Positions 1-5,686 of a stretch of DNA of 8,829 nt are shown piece by piece. The notes below the pieces were generated by a model. That model saw only the letters and a program-made list of their open reading frames with translations. It had not been told where the DNA came from and did not search any database. Numbering within the stretch: position 1 is the stretch's first letter; each line of letters opens with the position of its first letter. Source of the stretch: VFMC01 sp044238435 (lineage in GTDB: Bacteria > Actinomycetota > Acidimicrobiia > Acidimicrobiales > Ilumatobacteraceae); the NCBI GenBank assembly GCA_044238435.1, contig JBIIDH010000125.1, positions 1 to 8,829 of the forward strand, in the 5' to 3' direction. Made by a program: the position numbers and the translations under genes.

Positions 1-88
1 GCCGTGGGACGCACGCTTCACCGTTGCGGGACAGTGCCGGAGTTGAACCGGACTTCGCTGGGTTCGAGCAGGGCGACCATAGCGCACC
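1..88 (-). promoter_or_regulatory. Cobalamin (B12) riboswitch, 5' and central part, truncated by the window edge
   Basis: Read on the minus strand, positions about 66 to 12 contain the conserved B12-box core in order: GAACCCAGCGAAG, then the hairpin CCGGTTCAACTCCGG, then CACTGTCCCGCAACGGTGA. This matches the family pattern GGT-n-AA-n-TCC followed by CTG-n-CCCGC-n-AC-n-GT. The 3' half of the aptamer and the expression platform lie beyond base 1. The element therefore controls a gene to the left of this window, not the plus-strand cob operon beside it. Cobalamin riboswitches normally shut down expression of B12 synthesis, cobalt or corrinoid uptake, or B12-independent isozyme genes when the cofactor is abundant. 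The 5' limit (about 88) is approximate because the outer P1/P2 strands are poorly conserved. Confidence 0.85.
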
Positions 89-104
89 GTCCCTACACTC
101 CCAA
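76..104 (-). promoter_or_regulatory. Candidate sigma70-type promoter for the leftward riboswitch transcript
   Basis: On the minus strand TTGGGA (104-99) resembles a -35 box. It is followed after exactly 17 bases by TATGGT (81-76), which fits the TAnnnT -10 pattern. Transcription would start near base 69, just ahead of the conserved riboswitch core. That is rather close to the aptamer, so the transcript would lack a long P1/P2 5' strand. Either the aptamer is short or the real promoter is further upstream, inside cobO. The boxes are seen in the sequence; their function is inferred. Confidence 0.35.
94..99 (+). promoter_or_regulatory. Candidate -10 element for a leaderless or near-leaderless cob operon transcript
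   Basis: TACACT fits the TAnnnT -10 pattern and ends 10 bases before the cobO ATG at 110. A start site at the usual 6 to 10 bases downstream would fall at about 106-110, giving almost no 5' leader. The bases between the box and the ATG (CCCAAGTCTC) contain no Shine-Dalgarno-like purine run, which agrees with leaderless translation, common in actinobacteria. No convincing -35 box is visible at the expected distance. The site lies within the spacer of the opposing minus-strand promoter candidate. Confidence 0.35.
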
Positions 105-109
105 GTCTC

Positions 110-754
110 ATGAGCGACCAGCAGCCCCTCGACTCGACACCGGCCAACTCGACACCGGCCGACTCGACACCGGCCGACTCGACACCGGCCGACTCGACAC
201 CCCCTGTCGACGACCCCCGACCGCTCGGCCTGCACGGCGCCGAGTCGCTCCTGCTGGTCAACACCGGCGACGGCAAGGGCAAGAGCAGCGCCGCGTTCGG
301 CGTGATGGTGCGATCGCTCGCCCGCGGCTGGAAGGTGGCCGTCGTGCAATTCGTGAAGAGCGGCGACTGGAAGGTGGGCGAGGAACTGATCGGCCGCCAG
401 CTGGGTGTCGACTGGTTCAACGAGGGCGACGGCTTCACCTGGGACTCGAACGATCTCGAGCACGACAAGGAGTTGGCCCGCGCCGGCTGGCAGCGTGCCG
501 CCGCGCTCGTGCGTGCGGGCGAGCACCAACTGGTCGTCCTCGACGAGCTCACGTATCTCATGAACTGGGGCTGGATCGACGCCGACGACGTGGTCCGCAC
601 GCTGGCCGAGCGACCCGCCACGGTGAACGTGGTGGTCACCGGCCGCGACGCGTCGCAGGCCCTCATCGACATCGCCGACACCGTCACCGAGATGCGCAAC
701 GTGAAGCACGCCTACGACCGCGGCATCGCCGCCAAGCGCGGTATCGACTACTGA
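110..754 (+). CDS. cobO: Corrinoid (cob(I)yrinic acid a,c-diamide) adenosyltransferase
   Basis: CobA/CobO-type ATP:corrinoid adenosyltransferase, 214 aa, cytoplasmic. It transfers the 5'-deoxyadenosyl group of ATP to the cobalt of a reduced corrinoid. Visible marks: the variant P-loop GDGKGKSS (residues 53-60), VVQFVKSGDW (78-87), the GFTWD segment (108-112), a Walker-B-like VVLDE (142-146), VTGRDA (176-181), and the family-typical C-terminus TEMRNVKHAYDRGIAAKRGIDY beginning at 193. Residues 8-32 are a low-complexity DSTPA repeat not usual in the family; the conserved domain begins near residue 45. The ATG at 110 is used because no other credible start lies ahead of the P-loop, but it has no Shine-Dalgarno and the transcript may be leaderless. 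It is the first gene of a four-gene cob operon; its TGA shares one base with the next ATG (TGATG). Confidence 0.93.
   Translation: MSDQQPLDSTPANSTPADSTPADSTPADSTPPVDDPRPLGLHGAESLLLVNTGDGKGKSSAAFGVMVRSLARGWKVAVVQFVKSGDWKVGEELIGRQLGVDWFNEGDGFTWDSNDLEHDKELARAGWQRAAALVRAGEHQLVVLDELTYLMNWGWIDADDVVRTLAERPATVNVVVTGRDASQALIDIADTVTEMRNVKHAYDRGIAAKRGIDY
131..203 (+). repeat. 15-bp in-frame tandem repeat in the cobO N-terminus
   Basis: Four full copies of GACTCGACACCGGCC (131-145, 146-160, 161-175, 176-190; the second begins AAC instead of GAC) are followed by a partial fifth copy. Each copy encodes the pentapeptide DSTPA (NSTPA in copy two). The unit is a multiple of three, so gain or loss of copies keeps the cobO frame. 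The near-perfect DNA identity, including third codon positions, suggests recent duplication by slippage and not selection on the peptide alone. Confidence 0.92.
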
Positions 755-1281
755 TGCGCACGTTCCTGGTGGGTGGGGCGCGCAGCGGCAAGAGCTCGCT
801 CGCGGTCGACATCGGCCTGCGCCACCAGGGCCCGGTGGTGTTCGTCGCCACCGCCGAGGCGTTCGACGACGACCTCGCCCAGCGCATCGCCCGACACCGC
901 GACGAACGGCCCGACTGGCCCACCCTGGAGGTACCCGTCGGCCTCGCTGCCGCCGTCGCCGCGTGCGATCCCGAGGCGTTGGTGATCGTCGACTGCCTCA
1001 CGGTGTGGGTGGGCAACCTGTTCCACCACCTGCCGTCCGCCGCGCATCGGGCCGACGCGTACACGGCGTTCGAGGCAGCGATGCGCGCCCGATCGGCCCC
1101 CACCGTGGTGGTGTCGAACGAGGTGGGCCTCGGCCTGCACCCCGACACCGACCTCGGCCGCGAGTACCGCGACGAGCTCGGCCGCCTGAACCAGCGCGTG
1201 GCCGCGGCGGCCGACCGTACGCTGCTGCTCGTCGCCGGCCGGGCGCTCGTCCTCACCGACCCCTGGGAGTTCCTCACATGA
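754..1281 (+). CDS. cobU: Bifunctional adenosylcobinamide kinase / adenosylcobinamide-phosphate guanylyltransferase
   Basis: CobU/CobP family protein, 175 aa, about the usual family size. It phosphorylates adenosylcobinamide and then attaches GMP, giving adenosylcobinamide-GDP, the substrate of CobS. The N-terminus carries the P-loop GGARSGKSS (residues 7-15). RIARHRDERPDWPTLE (44-59) holds H48, which corresponds to the histidine that is guanylylated in the Salmonella enzyme (His46). VIVDCLTVWVGNL (77-89) and VSNEVGLGLHP (120-130), then GREYRDELGRLNQ, are also characteristic. The ATG at 754 overlaps the cobO stop by one base, and its own TGA lies inside the ATGA that starts cobT, so all three are probably translationally coupled. 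A longer open frame upstream in the same phase runs through cobO and is not coding. Confidence 0.95.
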   Translation: MRTFLVGGARSGKSSLAVDIGLRHQGPVVFVATAEAFDDDLAQRIARHRDERPDWPTLEVPVGLAAAVAACDPEALVIVDCLTVWVGNLFHHLPSAAHRADAYTAFEAAMRARSAPTVVVSNEVGLGLHPDTDLGREYRDELGRLNQRVAAAADRTLLLVAGRALVLTDPWEFLT

Positions 1282-2267
1282 CGTGGCTCGCCGATGCACT
1301 CGCCTCGCTGCCCACCGGCGACACCGCAGCCGCCGCTGCCGTACGTACCCGAGCCGACGACATCCTGCGACCCGCCGGGGCGCTGGCGCGCCTCGACGAG
1401 GTGGCCGTCTTCATGGCCGCCTGGCAGGGCACCGAACACCCTGCGGTGCGCCGACCGGCCGGACTGATCTTCGCCGCCGACCACGGTGTGGCCGCAGCGG
1501 GCGACGTGAGCGCCTATCCGGTCGCGGTCACCGGGGCGATGATGGCGGCGTTCCGCGCCGAGCGTTCCACCGTCAGCGCCTTCGCGGCGGTCGCAGGTGC
1601 GACGGTCGATGCGATCGATGTGGGCGTCGGCCGACCCACCAACGACTTCCGGTTCGAGGCCGCCCTGTCGCCCGAACGCTTCGACGAGGCCGTGGCCGCA
1701 GGGCGCGCCGCGGTGGAGGCACTCGACGCCGACCTGCTGGTGCTGGGCGAGATGGGTATCGGCAACACCACTGCAGCAGCCGCCATCTCGGCTGCACTCG
1801 ACCGGGGTCCGGTCGAGGCCTGGGTCGGACGCGGCACCGGTGTCGACGACGAGGGACTCGCCCGCAAGCGCGCGGCCGTGGCCGCGGCAGTTGGCCGCAT
1901 CGAAGGAGTCACCGACCCGCTGCAGGTGCTGCGCGAAGTCGGCGGTGCCGAACTGGTCGCCATTGCCGCCGCCATCGTCGCCGCCCGCCACCGCAACCTG
2001 CCGGTGCTGCTCGACGGTTTCGTGGTCACCGCCGCGGCCGCCCCGTTGGCAGCCGTGCGCCCCGACGCTCTCGACCACTGCCTGGTGGGCCACTGCTCGG
2101 CCGAGCCGGGCCACCGCCGCCTGCTCGACCGCTTGGGCAAGCAGCCGCTGCTCACCCTCGACATGCGCCTCGGCGAGGGGTCGGGTGCCATGGCGGCGGT
2201 GCCACTCGTGGCCATGGCTTGCGCAGGCGTCACCGCCGTGCCCACCTTCGGGGAGTGGTTCGGCTGA
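1278..2267 (+). CDS. cobT: Nicotinate-nucleotide--dimethylbenzimidazole phosphoribosyltransferase
   Basis: CobT family protein, 329 aa. It makes alpha-ribazole phosphate from a lower-ligand base and nicotinate mononucleotide, supplying the nucleotide that CobS joins to the corrin ring. Visible motifs: FAADHGV (65-71), GEMGIGNTT (157-165) with E158 matching the Salmonella active-site Glu174, GRGTGVDD (184-191), LLDGFV (244-249), and DMRLGEGSGA (295-304) with E300 matching catalytic Glu317. The C-terminus after this last motif is about 29 residues, somewhat shorter than in many homologues but with no sign of frameshift. The ATG is well supported: it overlaps the cobU stop as ATGA and has GGGAG at 1265-1269 with 8-base spacing. 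Base specificity (dimethylbenzimidazole or another base) cannot be read from the sequence. Confidence 0.95.
   Translation: MTWLADALASLPTGDTAAAAAVRTRADDILRPAGALARLDEVAVFMAAWQGTEHPAVRRPAGLIFAADHGVAAAGDVSAYPVAVTGAMMAAFRAERSTVSAFAAVAGATVDAIDVGVGRPTNDFRFEAALSPERFDEAVAAGRAAVEALDADLLVLGEMGIGNTTAAAAISAALDRGPVEAWVGRGTGVDDEGLARKRAAVAAAVGRIEGVTDPLQVLREVGGAELVAIAAAIVAARHRNLPVLLDGFVVTAAAAPLAAVRPDALDHCLVGHCSAEPGHRRLLDRLGKQPLLTLDMRLGEGSGAMAAVPLVAMACAGVTAVPTFGEWFG
2250..2255 (+). promoter_or_regulatory. Shine-Dalgarno GGGGAG inside the cobT end, bearing on the cobS start
   Basis: GGGGAG at 2250-2255 lies 8 bases before CTG at 2264, and that CTG overlaps the cobT TGA as CTGA. The geometry is the same as for cobT, where GGGAG lies 8 bases before ATGA. 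The only nearby standard start in the cobS frame is GTG at 2255, which would overlap this purine run and leave it no useful spacing. Confidence 0.5.
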
Positions 2268-3031
2268 GCGGTCTGCCGCCCTGGGGGCCGTTCGCGGCGC
2301 TGCAGTTCCTCACGCGCATCCCCATCCGGCTGCGTCGGGCGCCGTCGATGAGCGGGCTGGTCGTGTGGTTCCCTGTCGCCGGCGCCGTCATCGGGGCGCT
2401 GGTGGGCGGTGCGGGTGCGGGCCTGTCGCACGTCGTGCCGCCGCTCGTTGCCGGTGCCGTGGCCGTGGCCGTCGGGCTGCTCGTCACCGGCGCCTTCCAC
2501 GAGGACGGCCTGGGCGACATCGCCGACGCGTTCGGTGGTGGCTACACGCTCGAACGCCGCCTCGAGATCATGAAGGACTCGCGCCACGGCACCTACGGCG
2601 TGGCGGCGATGTGCGCGTCGATCGCGGTGCGCATGGTTGCCCTCGGCTCGCTGCCGGGGCCGGCGGCGATGTTCGCCTCCGCCGTCGCCGCACACGTGCT
2701 GGCCCGCACCGCCGCTGTGGTGCTGATGGCCGCTGCGCCGCTGGCCACCCATCGGGGCCTGGGCGCCGACTACGGCCAGTCCACCACGACGGGGCGTGCC
2801 CTCACCGCATCGCTGCTGGGCGCGGCCATCGGGGCGCTCGTCGTCGGCTGGTGGGTGGCGCCACTGTTCGCAGCAGCACTCGTCGCCGTGGCTTCCGTGG
2901 GCGCGCTCGCCATGCGCAAGATCCAGGGCATCAGCGGCGACGTACTGGGCGCCGCCGAACAGGTGGCCGAGTGCGTGGTGCTGGTGGTGGCCACCGGCCT
3001 CGCCATCCACCACACCCTCTGGTGGCCCTAG
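2255..3031 (+). CDS. cobS: Adenosylcobinamide-GDP ribazoletransferase (cobalamin synthase)
   Basis: CobS family integral membrane protein, 258 aa from GTG 2255. It joins adenosylcobinamide-GDP with alpha-ribazole (or its phosphate) to finish the cobalamin nucleotide loop. Visible marks: FLTRIP (18-23) near the N-terminus, the metal-binding-type HEDGLGDIADAFGGG (82-96), MKDSRHGTYG (106-115), and RKIQGISGDVLGAAEQVAE (221-239). Hydrophobic stretches at about 34-58, 62-80, 114-135, 138-161, 184-215 and 236-252 fit a polytopic membrane protein. The start is uncertain. GTG 2255 overlaps cobT by 13 bases but has no Shine-Dalgarno. CTG 2264 overlaps cobT as CTGA with GGGGAG 8 bases upstream and would remove only three residues. 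ATG 2348 would delete conserved sequence and is unlikely. It is the last gene of the operon. Confidence 0.93.
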   Translation: MVRLSGLPPWGPFAALQFLTRIPIRLRRAPSMSGLVVWFPVAGAVIGALVGGAGAGLSHVVPPLVAGAVAVAVGLLVTGAFHEDGLGDIADAFGGGYTLERRLEIMKDSRHGTYGVAAMCASIAVRMVALGSLPGPAAMFASAVAAHVLARTAAVVLMAAAPLATHRGLGADYGQSTTTGRALTASLLGAAIGALVVGWWVAPLFAAALVAVASVGALAMRKIQGISGDVLGAAEQVAECVVLVVATGLAIHHTLWWP

Positions 3032-3052
3032 CCCATCCCCCCACCCCCATCC

Positions 3053-3089
3053 GTGAGCCCAGACCACTCACCAAGTGGTCCACACTCAC
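3053..3089. repeat. Imperfect palindrome, copy 1 of a pair, between convergent genes
   Basis: This is a 37-base hairpin-forming unit: GTGAGC (3053-3058), inner arm GACCAC, a 7-base loop TCACCAA, inner arm GTGGTC, then ACTCAC (3084-3089). The inner 6-bp stem is perfect; the outer stem has one mismatch (GTGAGC against ACTCAC); a 3x3 unpaired patch separates them. It is 34/37 identical to copy 2, and both copies are preceded by CCATCC. It lies 21 bases after the cobS stop. It could be a bidirectional terminator, although no T tract follows, or a REP-like dispersed repeat. Confidence 0.8.
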
Positions 3090-3114
3090 CGACACCCACT
3101 CACCCCGACCATCC

Positions 3115-3151
3115 GTGAGCCCAGACCACCCACCACGTGGTCCACGCTCAC
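3115..3151. repeat. Imperfect palindrome, copy 2 of the pair
   Basis: This is the second 37-base unit, in the same orientation as copy 1 and 62 bases downstream. GTGAGC (3115-3120) pairs perfectly with GCTCAC (3146-3151), and the match extends to CCGTGAGC/GCTCACGG (3113-3153). The inner arms GACCAC/GTGGTC are identical to copy 1; the loop is CCACCAC. The three differences from copy 1 are two in the loop and one in the outer arm, where copy 2 has full pairing. It lies 19 bases from the stop of the convergent minus-strand gene. Function is unknown; termination or a dispersed palindromic repeat family are the main options. Confidence 0.8.
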
Positions 3152-3170
3152 GGAGCTGGAGGGTGATGGG

Positions 3171-4358
3171 TCAGGCGGGGGTGGCCATGGCGGCGATGGT
3201 GGCGGCGAGGATGGGGCCGCTGGTCGCCATGTTCAGGCGCACGAAGCCGGCGCCGCCCGGGCCGTAGTCGGTGCCCGCACCCAGTTGCACGCCGCGGCCG
3301 CGGAACACCTCGAACGGGTCGTCGTCGAACCCGCAGGCCCGGCAGTCGAGCCAGGCCAGATACGTCGCCTCCGGAATGCGATACCGCACCGCGGGCAGAT
3401 GCTCGGCCAGCACTTCGGCGGCGAGACGACGGTTGCGGTCGAGGTGCTCGACCACCGCGTCGAGCCAGTCGTCGCCGTCGGTCCAGGCGGCCACCGTCAC
3501 CTCAGCAGCCACCACGTTCAGCGCGCCGAGCAGATGGTTGGGCAGCGCCGCCAACCGCTCGCGCAACCGCACCGGCCCGATGTGCGCCACGGCGTGTCGC
3601 AGTCCGGCGATGTTGAAGGCCTTCGACGGCGAGTGCACCGTGACGGTGCGGGCCGCCACCTCGGGCCCGAGGGAGGCGAAGGGGATGTGCGTGGCCGGCG
3701 CATACGTGAGGTCGGCGTGGATCTCGTCGCTGATGACGAGCAGGTCGAAGCGCTCGGCGATGGCCGCCAACCGCTCGAGTTCGGCCCGGTCGAAGCGGTG
3801 TCCGGTGGGGTTCTGCGGATGGCACAGCAGCAGCACGGTGGCGCCTTCGCGCTGCAACCGTTCCTCGAGCGCGTCGTAGTCGAACGCAACCCGGTCGTCG
3901 CCGATGTGGGCGGGCACGTCGACGAGACGCAGCCCGAAGGTGTCGATCGCATCGAGCAACGGCGGATACGACGGGGTGTGCAGGACCACGCCGTCGCCGG
4001 GGTTGGTGTGCAGGTGCAACATCACCTGTACGGCCTGCACCACATCGCAGAACTCGCGCACCTCACTCGCCGGAACGAGCCAGTCGTAACGCCGGTCGCA
4101 CCGGTCGGCCCACACCTCCACTGCCGGGCTGCCGAACCCGGTGCCCTTCCATTCGGGATACCCGAAGTCGGCCCGATCAGCCGCGGCACGGATTGCGTCG
4201 AGCACCACCGGCGCCGGCGGGAAGTCCATGTCGGCCACCCACGCTGCGAAGGGCGTGCCGTGCCGACTCCACTTCGCGCTTCGCTTGGCGCGCAGCCAGG
4301 CCAGGTCGAGCGAGTCGAACCCGAAGGGGTCGTCGGCGGATGGGGCGGCGGATGGCAA
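3171..4358 (-). CDS. patB: MalY/PatB-type PLP enzyme, probable cystathionine beta-lyase / aminotransferase
   Basis: Fold-type I PLP enzyme, 395 aa, the usual length for the MalY/PatB branch of class I/II aminotransferases. Characterised members cleave cystathionine or related C-S bonds to homocysteine, pyruvate and ammonia; the exact substrate here is not determined. Motifs: WVADMDFPPAP (40-50), HPQNPTG (180-186) with N183, ISDEIHADLTY (209-219) with D211 contacting the PLP ring nitrogen, and HSPSKAFNIAGL (242-253) with K246 as the Schiff-base lysine. R374 in FVRLNMA is the likely carboxylate-binding arginine. I chose TTG 4358, five bases after the upstream aminotransferase stop. The open frame continues upstream, but only as an antiphase reading of that gene. 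No strong Shine-Dalgarno is visible, so translation may depend on coupling. The first 10 residues (PSAAPSADD) look like a nonconserved tail. Confidence 0.85.
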   Translation of the reverse strand: MPSAAPSADDPFGFDSLDLAWLRAKRSAKWSRHGTPFAAWVADMDFPPAPVVLDAIRAAADRADFGYPEWKGTGFGSPAVEVWADRCDRRYDWLVPASEVREFCDVVQAVQVMLHLHTNPGDGVVLHTPSYPPLLDAIDTFGLRLVDVPAHIGDDRVAFDYDALEERLQREGATVLLLCHPQNPTGHRFDRAELERLAAIAERFDLLVISDEIHADLTYAPATHIPFASLGPEVAARTVTVHSPSKAFNIAGLRHAVAHIGPVRLRERLAALPNHLLGALNVVAAEVTVAAWTDGDDWLDAVVEHLDRNRRLAAEVLAEHLPAVRYRIPEATYLAWLDCRACGFDDDPFEVFRGRGVQLGAGTDYGPGGAGFVRLNMATSGPILAATIAAMATPA

Positions 4359-4363
4359 CGGAC

Positions 4364-5563
4364 TCAGGCGCCGACCCAGGCCCCGATGCGGCGGATGCCC
4401 TCTTCCATGTCGGCGTCGGCCATGGCGAACGAGAACCGCGCGTAGCCGGGGGTGCCGAACGCTTCGCCCGGCACGAACGCCACCTTCGCCTCGCTGAGGA
4501 TGTTGTCGGCCAGTTCGAGCGTGGTGTGGCTCACCGTGCCGTTGGGACCGAGCGGCCGGCCGAGCAGACCCTTCACGTTGGGGTAGCAGTAGAAGGCGCC
4601 CTGCGGCTGAATGGCGGCCACGCCGGGGATGTCGTTCAGCATGCGGTGCATGGTCTGCGCGCGGCGGGCGAACGCCTCGCGCATCATCGCCACGGCCGAC
4701 AGATCGCCGCTCACGGCTTCGAGCGCCGCCACCTGTGCCACGTTGGTGACGTTCGAGGTGCTGTGCGACTGGAAGTTGATGGCGGCCTTCATCACGTCGG
4801 TGGGCCCGATCATCCAGCCCACGCGCCAGCCGGTCATGGCGTAGGTCTTGGCCACGCCGTTCACGATGACGCACTGGTTCGCCAGTTCGGGCACCACGGT
4901 GGGCATGCTGACGAACCGGTTGTCGCCGTAGACGAGGTGTTCGTAGATCTCGTCGGTGAGCACCCACACGCCCTTGTCGACGGCCCAGCGGCCGATGGCC
5001 TCGACCTCGTCGGGCGAGTAGATGGCACCGCTGGGGTTGTCGGGGCTGACGAACAGCAGCACCTTGGTGCGCGGGGTGAGCGCGGCGTCGAGTTGCTCGA
5101 CGGTGACCTTGAACCCGTTGGTCTCGTCGGTGTCGACGACCACCGGCACACCCCCGGCGAGGGTGATGGCCTCGGGATAGGTGGTCCAGTACGGGGCCGG
5201 GCAGATCACCTCGTCGCCGTCGTCGCACAGGGCGGCGAAGGCGGTGAACACGGCGTGCTTGCCGCCGTTGGTGACCAGCACCTGCGCCGCGCTGCACTGG
5301 AAGCCCGAGTCGCGCAGCGTCTTCGCGGCGATGGCCTCGCGCAGTTCGGGCAGGCCGGCCGCCGGCGAGTACTTGTGGTGCTTGGGGTCGCGACAGGCCC
5401 GCACGGCGGCTTCGACGATGTTCTCGGGGGTGGGGAAATCGGGCTCGCCCGCACCGAATCCGATGACGTTCTCGCCCTTCGCCTTCAACGCCTTGGCCTT
5501 GGCGTCGACGGCCAGGGTGGCCGATTCGGCGATTGCGGCAAGGCGGTGGGAGGTGCGGTTCAC
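4364..5563 (-). CDS. Class I pyridoxal phosphate aminotransferase, aspartate (possibly aspartate/prephenate) aminotransferase type
   Basis: This 399-aa protein is a class I aminotransferase that resembles the Thermus-type aspartate aminotransferase throughout its length. It is expected to interconvert aspartate and oxaloacetate using glutamate/2-oxoglutarate; prephenate use is possible in this subgroup. Motifs: FGAGEPDFPTPENI (36-49), KYSPAAGLPELREAI (64-78), PAPYWTTYPE (122-131), SPDNPSGAIY (173-182) with N176, TDEIYEHLVY (203-212) with D204 and Y207, NGVAKTYAMTGWRVGW (235-250) with K239 as the PLP lysine, and R376 in ARFSFA as the alpha-carboxylate arginine. The start is GTG at 5563, supported by AAAGG at 5575-5571 with 7-base spacing. 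It is the first gene of a two-gene minus-strand unit and is divergent from serC. Confidence 0.92.
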   Translation of the reverse strand: MNRTSHRLAAIAESATLAVDAKAKALKAKGENVIGFGAGEPDFPTPENIVEAAVRACRDPKHHKYSPAAGLPELREAIAAKTLRDSGFQCSAAQVLVTNGGKHAVFTAFAALCDDGDEVICPAPYWTTYPEAITLAGGVPVVVDTDETNGFKVTVEQLDAALTPRTKVLLFVSPDNPSGAIYSPDEVEAIGRWAVDKGVWVLTDEIYEHLVYGDNRFVSMPTVVPELANQCVIVNGVAKTYAMTGWRVGWMIGPTDVMKAAINFQSHSTSNVTNVAQVAALEAVSGDLSAVAMMREAFARRAQTMHRMLNDIPGVAAIQPQGAFYCYPNVKGLLGRPLGPNGTVSHTTLELADNILSEAKVAFVPGEAFGTPGYARFSFAMADADMEEGIRRIGAWVGA

Positions 5564-5598
5564 GAACGAGCCTTTCGACGGGGGAGCTTCGACGGAGA

Positions 5599-5612
5599 AG
5601 CATCGCGATGCT
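5599..5612. promoter_or_regulatory. Perfect 14-bp palindrome, candidate operator between divergent aminotransferase genes
   Basis: AGCATCGCGATGCT is perfectly self-complementary and has no loop, so it fits a dimeric protein-binding site better than an RNA hairpin. It lies 36 bases upstream of the minus-strand aminotransferase GTG and 75 bases upstream of serC. On the minus strand it overlaps TAGCAT (5613-5608), a possible -10 box for that gene; a bound repressor there would block it. A direct repeat TTCGACGG (5574-5581 and 5588-5595) lies between the palindrome and the start codon. The symmetry is observed; the regulatory role is inferred. Confidence 0.45.
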
Positions 5613-5686
5613 AGTGGCGCGACCCTGCAGGTGGCTGAGCGTTTTGTTCATTCGGGCGCGTCTCCCGGCCCACCTGCCGCCAGACT

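Noticed and set aside
1..60. A tRNA-like signal, because of the GTTCGA-type bases near 61-67
   Set aside because: No acceptor stem or anticodon arm can be drawn around it, and the minus-strand sequence matches the cobalamin riboswitch core instead.
684..2114. A minus-strand open frame of about 470 codons opposite cobU and cobT
   Set aside because: It is antisense to two strongly supported operon genes, and its translated sequence is compositionally biased and motif-free.
1278..2267. cobT as a C-terminally truncated gene, since little sequence follows the GEGSGA motif
   Set aside because: Both catalytic glutamates are present, the stop codon sits in a normal operon overlap with cobS, and no continuation is found in other frames. 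It is a modestly short but intact family member.
3053..3151. A minimal CRISPR array
   Set aside because: There are only two units, each with strong internal palindromy across the whole repeat. The 25-base interval resembles its low-complexity C-rich surroundings, and no cas gene is in the window. A palindromic repeat or terminator explains it better.
4193..5614. A plus-strand open frame of about 470 codons opposite the aminotransferase
   Set aside because: It is antisense to a gene with all class I aminotransferase motifs, its product is His/Gly/Arg-rich low complexity, and it has no recognisable domain. It is a codon-bias shadow.
3171..5651. A minus-strand open frame of more than 800 codons that would fuse an arginine-rich N-terminal half to the PatB-like enzyme
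   Set aside because: Its first half lies out of phase over the well-supported aspartate-type aminotransferase gene and has no family-like motifs. It stays open only because GC-rich DNA has few stop codons. The real gene begins near 4358.
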